From Oncomelania hupensis (taxonomy: Eukaryota; Mollusca; Gastropoda; Littorinimorpha; Pomatiopsidae): a DNA stretch of 64,000 nt. Shown piece after piece: positions 54,297-64,000 of this stretch. The stretch is taken from the NCBI GenBank assembly GCA_036898135.1, contig CM072513.1, positions 15,429,022-15,493,021 on the forward strand. Reading direction: 5' to 3'. Within the stretch, counting starts at the first letter, position 1. The number at the start of each line of letters is the position of its first letter. Below the pieces are notes generated by a model. That model made no database searches, was not told where the DNA came from, and was given only the letters and a program-made list of their open reading frames with translations. Both the position numbers and the translations under genes were made by a program.

Positions 54297-54681
54297 ACAA
54301 AAGAGCCCAGGAAAAATTGCAGCTGGAAAGAAGTTAGCAGAATTTAACAAGTTACATAGATGGAACAGACAAACAAAAGCAAACATATTAGGAAAAAAGG
54401 AATCACCAAAAGAAGAAACAATAACGCAACAAACATTAACAACAAATAAAGAAGAACCAATACAACCAATACAACCAATACAACCAGTACAATCTTCAAA
54501 TAACATATATTATTTATGTATAGCCGGTGTAGTGGGTGCAAGTGGGTACATAATATATAAATACCGCCAAGGAAAAAAGAAACAGAAACCCACAAAACCA
54601 CTTGTAGAAAAAGAAATTGAATTATCTCCATCGTTGAAGCCATCATTGAAGCCATCATTAGATGTGTTTTCAATGCAGTAA
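54214..54681 (+). CDS. Small basic membrane protein of Polinton, overlapping frame
   Basis: 155 residues. Starts inside the previous gene in another frame. Basic segment SPGKIAAGKKLAEFNKLHRW, then a Thr/Gln-rich linker with a repeat (PIQPIQPIQPV), a single membrane helix (YYLCIAGVVGASGYIIYKY) and a Lys-rich tail with SLKPSLKPSL. The PGKIAAGKKLAE phrase recurs in Polinton proteins. Role unknown; it may be a core or membrane component. Confidence 0.7.
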   Translation: MDSSNPEMEKETEVKNSENQQNPVTVTKQKSPGKIAAGKKLAEFNKLHRWNRQTKANILGKKESPKEETITQQTLTTNKEEPIQPIQPIQPVQSSNNIYYLCIAGVVGASGYIIYKYRQGKKKQKPTKPLVEKEIELSPSLKPSLKPSLDVFSMQ

Positions 54682-54716
54682 TAATTTATTATTATTTTTT
54701 TTATTATATATAAAAA

Positions 54717-54953
54717 ATGAGTGTACCATATGAACAAACAATTGTAAATCTTGGATACCATAGTGTTGTCTTAGTAGGCTTAAATACAGCTTATGCTATG
54801 ATTGCAAAATCTCTTTTAAAAATGAAACCTATTGAATTGGGAAAAATGGATCTTTCAGATGCTGGTAAACTGGTTGGTATCTTTTCATTATCGTTATTTA
54901 CTCGGGACTATCTTGTTAAACAAAAGATCATTCCAGCAGATATTAATGTGTAA
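54717..54953 (+). CDS. Small Polinton membrane protein (78 residues)
   Basis: ATG at 54717 after an AT-rich spacer. Contains YHSVVLVGLNTAYAMIAK, a hydrophobic stretch, then KMDLSDAGKLVGIFSLSLFTRDYLVKQ by position (about residues 42-68). The NLGYHSVVL…DAGKLVG…TRDYLVKQ pattern is familiar from other animal Polintons, where it is also the gene next to the terminal repeat. Probably a membrane or virion component. The next 47 bp lead to the right terminal repeat. Confidence 0.75.
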   Translation: MSVPYEQTIVNLGYHSVVLVGLNTAYAMIAKSLLKMKPIELGKMDLSDAGKLVGIFSLSLFTRDYLVKQKIIPADINV

Positions 54954-55000
54954 TGTTATACAACCATAATGTAGAAGGGTTGTAATTTTTTTTTGTTTTA

Positions 55001-55170
55001 ACCAAAGACGCAAGATATACGAATATGTATTATATTTAACAAATTGCGGATTCTCAGAGTGTTTTGGAGCGCTTTTTAAAAAGCTCATAAAACAGCCATA
55101 AATTGCAATAAAAGGCCTCCTTTAGTAACTCTATGAGCTTTGGGGTTCAGAGCCCATTATTGCTATCTCT
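55001..55170 (-). repeat. Right terminal inverted repeat of Polinton (170 bp)
   Basis: Starts accaaagacgcaagatatac and ends attgctatctct; no mismatch to the left copy was seen. Confidence 0.97.
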
Positions 55171-55344
55171 GGAGGGTCTGGTCCTTGCAGGTTCCTAATC
55201 CCATGTATACCAAACAACAATTACCCTATCAAGGTTCAGCGCATATTGGTAGCAAACAAATAAATAAATTAATATTTAAAATTAAAAAAATAATAATTAA
55301 AAAGTAATTTAAAATATTTTTACAAGTTAAAAAAATTAATTAAA

Positions 55345-56610
55345 CAAATTAATACTCAACAGACTGAAACCCCAAGCCGAACACATCATAGCTGAAGAAC
55401 AAGCAGCATTCAGGGCAGGGCGAAGTACCACTTAACAGATTTTCAACCTCAGAATAATCTGCGAAAATACTTAAAGCACCAACGACATCTATATCATGTG
55501 TTCGTAGACTTCAAATAGGCGTTTGACCGAGTCTGGCACGCAGCTCTGTGGGCAACTATGACAATGTACAACATCAGCCCTAAAATTCTTGAAGTCATCA
55601 AAAGGCTGTATGACAAGGCTACCAGTGCAGTCCTCCACAACAGCGCCATCGGAAACTGGTTCAGAACAACAATCGGTGTGCGTCAGGGATGCCTACTCTC
55701 TCCAACACTCTTCAACAACTTCCTAGAGCGCATGATGTCAGATGTCATTGCAGATCACGAAAACACAGTCAGCATAGGGGGGAAGAGCAATCTTCAACCT
55801 TCGTTTTGCGGATGACATTGATGGATTGGCTGGAGAGGAACAAGAACTTGAACAGCTGGTACAGAGGCTTGACACCACCTCCAGAGTCTATGGAATGGAA
55901 ATAAGTGCAGAGAAGACCAAAATGATGACCAACAACACCAATGGCATCAACACGGACATCAAAGTCCAAATCCAATCCCTCAACACAGTTCATAGCTTTA
56001 AATATTTAGGAGCCATTGTATCAGACAATGGGTCCCCACAGGAAGTCCTCTCCAAGATCGCACAAACAACTGCTGCCCTGGCGAGGTTGAAGCCAATTTG
56101 GAAAGACAGGACCATCAGTCTACATTCCAAGGTAAGACTGTTGCGCTCCCTTGTCATCTCCATCTTCCTATACACTTGCGAAACATGGACCCTCATAGCA
56201 GATCTACAACGAAGAATACAAAGCGTGGAGATGAGTTGCTACAGAAGACGTCTGGGCATTTCCTAAACCCAACACATAACCAACGACGAAGTCCGACAGA
56301 CCATCACACAAGCCATTGGACAACACGATGACATGCTCACAGTGGTGAAGAAACGGAAACTCCGATGGTATGGCCACGTCACCAGATCCTCAGCTCTTGC
56401 AAAGACCATCCTGCAAGGCACAGTGCAAGGAGGTAGAAGTAGAGGGAGACCGAAAAAAAAGTGGGAGGACAACATTCGAGAATGGACTGGTTTGACTCTG
56501 AGCGAAACCATCAGGGTTGCTGAGGACAGAGAAAGATGGAGTACGTTGGTTAAACGATCATCTGCGGTGCTCCTACGACCTCCGAGTTACGGGATAGGTT
56601 AGATAGATAG
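55345..56610 (+). mobile_element. RTE-like LINE, 5'-truncated copy
   Basis: Plus-strand copy beginning within the reverse transcriptase. AFDRVWHAALWATM, GVRQGCLLSPTLFNNFLERMM, a frame break before the FADD region (FADDIDGLAGEEQELEQL split over two frames near 55800-55830), FKYLGAIVSDNGS, a stop near 56266 and RGRPKKKWEDNIREWTG follow. Ends gagttacgggatagg then a GATA-type tail. Inserted about 175 bp outside the right end of the Polinton. Confidence 0.85.
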
Positions 56611-56647
56611 ATTGTATTGTATTGATAATGTTTCATTGGAGCTGAAA

Positions 56648-56925
56648 ATTTGCTCACAGTGGTGAAGAAACGGAAACTCCGATGGTATGGCCACGTCAAC
56701 AGATCATCAGGTCTTGCAGAGACCATCCTGCCAGGCACAGTGCAAGGAGGTAGAAGAAGAGGAAGACCGAAAAAGAGGTGGGAGGACAACATTCGAGAAT
56801 GGACTGGTTTGACACTGAGTGAAACAATCAGGGTTGATGAGGAAAGGACAGATGGAGTATGCTGGTTAAACGATTATCTGTGGTGCCCCTACGACCTCCG
56901 ATTTACGGGATAGGATAGGATAGGA
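56648..56925 (+). mobile_element. 3' fragment of RTE-like LINE
   Basis: Codes from LLTVVKKRKLRWYGHV to near the C-terminus with a frame change at its end. Ends (GGATA)n. Its 5' end lies about 40 bp after the tail of the preceding copy. Confidence 0.88.
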
Positions 56926-57016
56926 AGGAATAAAACAAACGTTAAAAATAATTTTAAAAGAAATAAAATAATAATAAAGAAATAATGTAAAAAAAAAATA
57001 TATATATTATATATAT

Positions 57017-57092
57017 AAACATATTAAGGTCCCCGTATCCACGTCCTCAAAAATCTTTTTGGGGACGTGGATATGGGGACCTTAACATGTTT
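57017..57092. repeat. Near-perfect hairpin, 37-bp arms
   Basis: Arms 57017-57053 and 57056-57092 pair at 34 of 37 positions around a 2-base loop (tc). Key segments are taaggtccccgtatccacgtcc and ggacgtggatatggggacctta. TA-rich flanks extend the symmetry. Confidence 0.9.
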
Positions 57093-58246
57093 TTATATAT
57101 ATTTTTCAAATCAGAAGTTAATAAATTTTTCAAGAATGTTTTAGCATATTTGGCATCTAGGTGGGCAAATTAATCTTATTTCCAAATATAAACTTTCTAC
57201 AAGCAGTAGAAATACAAGTTCCCGAAAAGCTGGTTGGTGACACAGTCCCCATAAACAACCTGATATAAGTATATATATATAGCGGCCTACTGGAAGCTAG
57301 TTGCCTACCTGGGAGCGGGCGTGGCTCCATACGCCTGGACACGGCAGTGACTCGTACAACGGGGACAAAGCTATACGTGAGGCATCGGATCGGGTCGGCC
57401 ATATTCCTTTGCTGACCAAAGACTACGATTTCAACGTCGGATGGACTGGGGCTAAAGAGCGCTCCTCCACCTGTCGACGACAGCATGTGCGCACATCTCT
57501 GGCCGCAACGTCACTGGCACCTAGTTGCCAACCTGTGTGGCAACCTGTCTCTCAAGTCTAACGAGGTACAGTGATTCTTTTGTTTATCTGGGGCTCGGAT
57601 ACGCTATTGCCGGCCCTCGTTTACCCTAGCGCGGCGTCGTCAAACCAGTGTGAAACCAGCGTTTTTGTATTAAGATTAGTAGTATTAGAATATCTGTATG
57701 AAAGGTTGGGAGTGAAAGATTGATAAAAATTATTGTTGTTTGTTTATATAAAGTTAGAGAACGTGGAACGTATATTTTTGTGTTGGAGTTTGCCTGTGTT
57801 GAGAAGAGTCCGTACGTTTGTGGGTGTGGTAGTAAACAGAGAACTTGCACGCACCCTTATTGCTAATCTAGGAGTCAAATATATTTTTGCATGCACTCAG
57901 ATATTGTAAACAGGCACCCACACTAAATATCCGGACGTTACAGCAAGATAATTCAGTTCTCGTCAAGAAATCTCAGGTCAGTCCGACCCTTTACAGTGGA
58001 GAGTTTGACAAGTGATGACTGCATCTTGTCATCAATAGTTTACAACACTTTCCAGCTACCTTCGATTTAGCCAAGGTCATGGTTGAAATAAACAACTGAA
58101 TGACTCCAAACAGCGCACGGGTGTGGGGAGAGAACTGACGCATAGGGCCTGCCTTTTTACTTGGCTGTCCAGGTTATTGCTGTTTCTCTTACTAGCAGCT
58201 TCATATACTCAGAATTGATGTTTTGTGTGCCTGCATCCACGTTTCC
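57093..58246. other. Non-coding stretch, nothing recognised
   Basis: An open frame of 86 codons at 57301-57561 shows no known domain. No repeat or RNA gene recognised. Confidence 0.45.
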
Positions 58247-58257
58247 TTTGTCTGAAT

Positions 58258-58710
58258 CAATGTGTGCTTTATTCTAGGTATTATGTGTTCTACTCTAGGT
58301 ATTATGTGCTTTACTCTAGGTATTATGTGTTCTACTCTAGGTATTATGTGCTTTACTCTAGGTATTATGTGTTCTACTCTAGGTATTATGTGCTTTACGC
58401 TAGGTACTATGTGTTCTACACCAGGTATTATATGCTCTACTTTAGGTATTCTGTTCCCCAATCTATTATGTACCTAATCTACGTATTCTATGTAATCTAT
58501 GTATTCTGTGAGGTAATCTATGTATTCTGTGAAATAGTCTATGTATTCAGTAAAGAAATCTATGTATTCTGTGAAGTAATCTATGTATTCTGTTAAGGAA
58601 TATATGTATTCTGTGAAGTAATCTATTTATTCTGTGAAGTAATCTATGTATTCTGTTCCCTTATATATTTATATTGCGCGTAATCTATGTATTCTGTGCC
58701 TGAATCTAAT
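58258..58710. repeat. Two adjacent 21-bp tandem arrays
   Basis: Left array (to about 58465): tattatgtgttctactctagg and tattatgtgctttactctagg alternate, giving a 42-bp higher-order unit. Right array: degenerate aatctatgtattctgtgaagt. Both keep a 21-base period, so several frames stay open; no gene is claimed. Confidence 0.85.
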
Positions 58711-59385
58711 GTCTTTTTCTGAAAACATCCCGCTGGTATCTGTCATCGGAAAGTTCCAGACGAACTACCCGCGTCTCGTCTCAATCAACAAGTGTTCTTA
58801 ATTAACGGTTTTCTATTGACGTCATTATTAGTGTCAGTGACGAAACAGCCCAATACAACCACCGCTAGCACTGCTTGCAAGCCAACATAGCACTGTTGAC
58901 TGTCAAACGGTTAAGGTTGCGGGGTATCTGTGAAAGTATGATAGAAAAAAAAGAAGAAGAAAAGAAAGAGGGAAAAACGCTCCATTACGTCTATCTCTAG
59001 ACCTACAAAAGACTACTTACGGGATAATCTTTGGAACTACTAGCAGAATTCTAGAAAATGGCATTGAGCAAGACTGTGACAGCGTTCCCGATTACACACA
59101 GTTGTGCGTCAATTACGCACACAATATGAAAAATGACGCAGAAAAGTGCGTTTTTTTCCGAATCGCTGAAGTCGAAAGTATGACAAACGAGTGGCCAACT
59201 AATTCACGGCAATCCCCCCCTCCCCAACCCCTAATCACAACTCTCCCCAAATGAAGATTTCCATAGCAGACTATTGAAAGTTGTGTCTCCAGTTGTATCG
59301 CGCGCATTGTATACTTCCTGCATGCAAGCATGTCGCTGCTCACCAAATTGGGGACTCAACATTTTGCAAAAGGACTCTTACATTT
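58711..59385. other. Non-coding stretch, nothing recognised
   Basis: No supported gene. Confidence 0.45.
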
Positions 59386-60185
59386 TAATAACTAGGTTAG
59401 ATAAAAAGGTTCAGAACTCAGCAGCTAGACTAGAATTCCGAGCTAAGAAACGCGATCACATCACACCTCTACTACATTCCCTTCACTGGCTTCCTGTGCA
59501 AGCACGCATAGAGTACAAACTCTCTGTTCTCTGTCACAACTTCTTCACAGGTACTTGTCCTTCCTACCTTGCTGATCTACTGTCTGTATACTCCCCTTCA
59601 CGCACTTTAAGAAATTCTGCTGACACTCGCACACTCAAGGTTCCCGTCACCCGCACTAAGACATACGACCAACTTGCATTCGCTTACTCCGCACCTAAGC
59701 AGTGGAATTCCCTTCCCTCCCATATCCGCAACATACAATCAACACAAGCATTCAAAAAGGCCCTCAAAACCCACCTCTTCAAACTGCATTATTCAGATTG
59801 ATTTGTATCCCGCTGCCATTCTCTCATCTTTTGTCTATGTCTGATCCGTAAGTGTATACACGGCTGTAAATATTTATACTGTTTTTCTTCCTGGGCCTAA
59901 CCGGGCATATAAATAGCTGTGAATAGGTTTTTGCTATTCTATTTCTGTCTTTTTTGTCATTTGTGTACATAGTTGTAAATAGTCTATTTTTGTCTTTTTT
60001 TGTAATTTATGTACATAGTTGTAAATAGTCTGTACCTTTACTGTTTCGTCTTTTGGTGTATTGTAGCAAAAGTGATGTTTTATCGAGTGCATGTATGTAT
60101 ATGTAATGACTATGTAAAGCGTGGTGAGTCTGGTCATAGGCTGGAGTACCCGCTATATAAAAATCCGTTATTATTATTATTATTA
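59386..60185 (+). mobile_element. L2/CR1-like LINE, 3' end
   Basis: The coding end (59386-59801) reads RLDKKVQNSAARLEFRAKK, HITPLLHSLHWLPVQARI, RTKTYDQLAFAYSAPKQWNS, LPSHIRN and FKKALKTHLFKLHY, the standard C-terminus of L2/CR1-clade polymerases. A 3' UTR of about 380 bp follows, with gtacatagttgtaaatagtct repeats, ending (ATT)n at 60168-60185. Upstream of 59386 the similarity stops (5' truncation). Confidence 0.85.
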
Positions 60186-60423
60186 TATTAACTAAGAGTC
60201 TCACGGACTTGTACTTATTTTTTTGGGGGGGTGGGGGTGGGGGGTGGGGTGGGAGTGGACACTGCTGTAAAAATGTACTTGGGTATCAAGGATGGGGCAG
60301 TAGGTGGGCTGAGAGAGGGGTGGGGAGGGGTGGAAGGAGCAGGAGAGCGAGAGAGAACTGGGGAAGGAGTGAGAAGGGGACGTGTCCAATGGAGAAAACG
60401 GGACAAACATAACCAACTCACAA

Positions 60424-60520
60424 ACACACTTTCACACACACACATAAACACACGCACACACACAAACACACAAACAAAAATACAAACACACACACACATA
60501 AACACACACAAACACGCATA
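60424..60520. repeat. (CA)n-rich microsatellite
   Basis: Imperfect CACACA/AAACAC run following a G-rich segment (60220-60260). Confidence 0.9.
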
Positions 60521-60521
60521 C

Positions 60522-60995
60522 ACCACCTCCACAAACGCACTTAAATAGAAAAATACGCACCTCCACAAATGCACTTAAATAGAAATATGCGCACATCCAC
60601 AAACTCCCTTAACTAGAAACATACGCACCTCCACAAAAGCAATGAAATAGAATCATAAGCATCTCAACAAACACACTTAAATAGAAACATACGCACCTTC
60701 ACCAATACACTTAAATAGAAACATACGCACCTCCACAAACACACTTAAATAGAAACACACGCACCTCCACAAATACACTTAAATAGAAACATACGCAGGC
60801 AGGCAGGTAGATTAACGTCCCCGGAAAACTATAAGCATATATGGGACTTACCATAACATACGCACCTCCCCAAACACACTTAAATAGAAACATACGCACC
60901 TCCACAAATGCACTTAAATAGAAACATATGCATCTCCTCAAACACACACACTTAAACAGAAACATAGGCACCTCCACAAACACACGCACTTAAAT
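60522..60995. repeat. 34-bp tandem array with an interruption
   Basis: The unit cacctccacaaacacactta plus aatagaaacatacg recurs about 11 times. Between about 60797 and 60860 the array is broken by a different sequence (caggcaggcaggtagattaacg…gggacttaccata). Confidence 0.9.
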
Positions 60996-62450
60996 AAAGA
61001 AACAAAAATCTACAACCAAAGTTGCCAAAAGGCACAATGGTGTTATTTTATAAGCAAGGCCATACAGTTCAATCAGTTGCCTGAACTCCTAGTTCGCTTT
61101 TCAGGCAATGGGGTTCAACGTTAGGGCTTCACAGCTTGCACTGCGCTGAACCGACAGTTGCACCTCCCCACCACACCTGGGATGCTGAACAAAACGTGAG
61201 AAGGGGAACGGTCGCATTAGCAAGACATTGCCGGCGTCTGTGCCAGTGTCTAACACCAACAGCCTGTATTTCAGAGGTAATCAGCACGGGTTTTGTTATG
61301 TTATTTTACTGCATAGCAAATGGTTTTGAGAAAAGAGTTTGAATCCAATTTCCCGTCTAAAGTACTGAACGGACCTGCCTCTCTCTATTTATGTATGATA
61401 GTTATTATAGCTAGTTGTTTTGTCGTTGGCCTATATAACTCAATATCGCACAATGTCACTGTAAATGATACGAGGAACGGTGGTGATATTAGATTCCCGC
61501 CTAGCATCTCAGATCTGTATCTTTGTTGTAAATAAAATCGCCCCCTCCCCTCTCTCTCTCTCCCTCCCTCCTCACATCCCTCCTTTACAGTCTCCTCTTT
61601 CCTAAATTGAAAACAATGACAATGTTCAGAGGAAAACAAGGGCCAGTCTGCCTCAGGGCCTTACACACACAATTTCACGTTATGTTCTCCACTAAAACCG
61701 CAGCGCGTTCCTCACTTCCCGTAGAAAAATCTGGAACACCACTTTCTAAATGTTAAAGCCCATTCACCCACTCATCCACAGAGGCCCTGGAATACCACTG
61801 TGCAAAGTGTAAAACCCCTCAAGCGCTCTCACGTCTTTCACAGAGACTCTGGAATACCACTATGATGCAAAACTCTGCGCGCTCCAGCACTATCACAGAC
61901 ACTCCACACAAAACCACTTTGCAATATTTTTTCTCTCTTCTTCTCCTACAGTAAACGTACACCGTATGTGTAAATTATTCATCTCCCAGTCATTTACCCT
62001 GCAAACAACTGTTAAAACTTGATCTGTATGGATAGGGAAAAGGGTCCGAGCATCCCAGCCGACGAGGTCTGGGGCATGCCTATGTCCTCACAGGTCTATA
62101 TCTCCACGTTCCTAACTTATACCTTTTTTTTAAGTACTGTATCTATGTCTTAAGGCACCATAATCCGGCATATTATCTCTATGTTTTCACAAAAAATGTA
62201 GTATCTGTGCACACCTACAGCTAGGATATGTTCCCATATACTGTGTTCATCCCTCTCTCCACAAACCTCCACCATCATACCTTCCATTACCGTCAGTCCA
62301 CTAAACAACCATTCTCCTACCATCACCGTCACTACTGCTATACCATCGCTACTACCATCACCGCCACTACCGCTATACCATCGCTACTACCATCGACGCC
62401 ACCACCATCCACCGCCATATCAATGGATTTGGATTTGGGATTTGGGGATT
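60996..62450. other. Non-coding stretch, nothing recognised
   Basis: No supported gene. It ends in a segment of repeated accatc/taccatc motifs at about 62320-62410. Confidence 0.45.
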
Positions 62451-62604
62451 TTTATTAGTCACCCATACGGACGGCATTCGGGCTGCCATCTCCGCGAAAG
62501 CCCGACAGCCATAACAGCAGCGCCACCCAGGACAGGAGCGGTAGAGCGGGGAGGGGAAGCTGGAGCTACAGTGCATGATGTGTGTATTGGTGTTTCCGCA
62601 TGGT

Positions 62605-62690
62605 ACTCACCCGTCTAGGACATGAGGGTCAGGATCTTTAAAAGTCCGTGAGGTGGAATGCTTGCGTGCACAGACTAGGCTGGTAATACT
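62605..62690. repeat. Interspersed repeat fragment
   Basis: actcacccgtctaggacatg…gtccgtgaggtggaatgcttgcgtgc.cagactag matches the right part of 24790-24885. Confidence 0.6.
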
Positions 62691-62699
62691 TTCATCTAT

Positions 62700-62738
62700 C
62701 ACCACCACCACCACCACCACCACCACCACCACCACCAA
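62700..62738. repeat. (CAC)n microsatellite
   Basis: About 12 CAC units. Confidence 0.95.
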
Positions 62739-63970
62739 CACCATGCTGGCAACCCAGTAAACTTTCAACCAACATTCCCGCCATGTTTGTCCTCCAAACA
62801 TTCACTGCATCAACCCGCTTTGTCGGTTACGTAAGATTGGAGTAGTAAGCTGCGGGAATATGGAGTTGAGGGGATCACAGAGTTCTGGGAACATAGATTT
62901 GTGGAAACAAAGTTGTGGGACATTGAAATGCTCCCTGAGGCCTCCGCCTAAACCAGACATGCGCTCTCGCGAGTCTCCGATACTCATTTTGAGAAGAGGA
63001 ACGCATCCCAAAAGACTTGACAGGCAGAGACACTGATCGATTGATGTGAGGGATGCGAGAAGGTATACTAAATAGTGTCTGTAATGCACACACTGCTTTG
63101 CAAAGAGGTTATACAAATATTCCGTTTTATCGGCGTGCGACGTGAGCAAAACTAGAAATAAAAATAAAGACAGAAAAAATACGCCCATTGTTAGTGCAAA
63201 ATAGTTTTCTATAAACTCGCCACGCGGGGTCAATCTACGAACGACATCAGCAATAAACAGGGCTTTAGCAAATCTTTGCGTATAGCATCGGTTTGATGGA
63301 TGAATGAGAGACGTGATGCGAGATATTACCATAAAATGGAGTCTTGATAATAGGGACTTTGGGACGTCCACATAATATGCTCGGTTTTCTTAGCCAATAC
63401 TTTTCAAAGGCAAATATCTAGCTTCCTCGTATCATAGTACATTATTGGGCGCAAAAACAGTCCACTGAAAATTAAAGAAAATATGTATTTTAAGGTTAGG
63501 TGTTTGTTAATTCGAGTTCTAACACTAACTCTTATCCTAAACCTTGCTCTAGTCCTAACTATATCCCTAAACTTGTAGATGAAGTCATCCACTGACCACG
63601 TTTAGCGGGAGATGGAAGGGAAGAAGGGGGGTGCTAAACTGGAACGTTACCGCCTGCATACATTGGGTGTTAGTCTTATTGATTTAAGATGCGAAACTAC
63701 CATGAACACTAACTGATGTAATGCTCTTGGCTTGTGCAAATGTCTTGTGTACATTCCGTTTCGTATAGATGGCTGCGTTTTGCATATCAAAACCTAGAGT
63801 CAAGCCATAATATTAACCTCACACAGCAAGTTCTACCCTCAAGAGTACGCGTGTTGGCGTGTAATGCGAGTTACTATATTATTGTATCAATTTATTTTTC
63901 TTTAGAGGACGTTTTTGTTAGTAGTCTACACATACACTATAAGTTACATAAAATTGCATCTCACAGCTTG
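62739..63970. other. Non-coding stretch, nothing recognised
   Basis: The 189-codon minus-strand frame at 62802-63371 has two hydrophobic stretches but no recognisable domain or start context; not called a gene. Confidence 0.4.
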
Positions 63971-64000
63971 GTCCTGATTTGGCTCGGAAGAGTCCGCTGG
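63971..64000 (+). repeat. TATA/CAAT-tailed repeat, cut by window end
   Basis: ggtcctgatttggctcggaagagtccgctgg is the 3'-end block of the family. The copy continues beyond the window. Confidence 0.9.

Larger units (their letters stand above)
39340..55170. mobile_element. Polinton/Maverick (adintovirus-like) element, 15.8 kb
   Basis: Bounded by identical 170-bp inverted repeats starting AGAGATAGCA and ending TGCTATCTCT. It encodes protein-primed DNA polymerase B, a DDE integrase, a packaging ATPase, a major capsid protein fragment and about nine more open frames in compact virus-like order. Length (15,831 bp) and gene set match Polintons, which transpose by self-synthesis and can make virions in some lineages. 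The flanks share ggagg, one base short of the usual 6-bp target duplication. Polymerase, capsid and ATPase frames are broken and the protease is missing, so this copy is probably unable to move or form particles unaided. Confidence 0.95.

Noticed and set aside
57301..57561. 86-codon frame
   Set aside because: No domain recognised and no supporting context.
58225..58596. Tyr-rich frame in the 21-bp arrays
   Set aside because: Explained by the 21-base period.
62802..63371. 189-codon minus-strand frame with hydrophobic stretches
   Set aside because: No family resemblance, no splice or promoter context, overlapping shorter frames; probably chance.

Overview
The window looks like a piece of an animal nuclear genome, probably a lophotrochozoan and most likely a mollusc. 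This rests on intron-bearing host sequence, a Rho GTPase exon with a real 3' splice site, abundant RTE-like and L2/CR1-like LINEs, tRNA-headed SINEs, many mini- and microsatellites, and a Polinton. The species call is an inference. A 500-base run of N (26632-27131) is an assembly gap. Almost all recognisable coding sequence belongs to mobile elements; the one clear host gene part is the last exon of a RhoU/RhoV-like (Wrch/Chp) small GTPase at 32528-33052.

Layout. 1-9.5 kb: a 41-bp minisatellite (341-904), a tiny LINE tail insertion with target duplications (1964-2042), a hairpin-rich repeat beside a TA array (3952-4250), and an LTR element without coding capacity (4946-8441) whose interior has grown a roughly 90-bp tandem array. 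9.5-14.2 kb: a SINE and a broken, nearly full-length RTE-like LINE on the minus strand. 14.7-24 kb: many copies of a roughly 600-700-bp repeat with a TATA-like box at one end and a CAAT-type tail at the other. Among them lie a decayed zinc-finger/tyrosine-recombinase (Crypton-like) gene on the minus strand (18033-20242) and, facing it, a plus-strand ORF of 23-residue Ala/Ser-rich repeats. 24-32.5 kb: SINEs, the gap, a tRNA-like pseudogene, an ORF1-like remnant and intron-like sequence. 32.5-33.5 kb: the Rho exon and 3' UTR. 34-39 kb: more of the CAAT-tailed repeat and three LINE fragments.

39340-55170: a complete-length Polinton/Maverick (adintovirus-like) element of 15,831 bp bounded by identical 170-bp terminal inverted repeats. 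It carries a protein-primed DNA polymerase B, a retrovirus-type integrase, a packaging ATPase, the first part of a double-jelly-roll major capsid protein, and about nine further proteins, several with membrane segments. Genes are packed virus-style, with 20-40-bp AT-rich divergent spacers and tail-to-tail overlaps. The polymerase, capsid and ATPase reading frames are all broken and no maturation protease was found, so this copy is probably a dead integrant. The integrase and most accessory genes are still open.

55-64 kb: two more RTE-like fragments, a near-perfect 37-bp-arm hairpin, 21-bp and 34-bp tandem arrays, the 3' end of an L2/CR1-like LINE, and at the window end one more copy of the CAAT-tailed repeat. 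Together the window is a nested record of transposition: RTE-type machinery appears repeatedly as short 3' fragments, and a 67-bp CAAT-tailed fragment has landed inside the Polinton.
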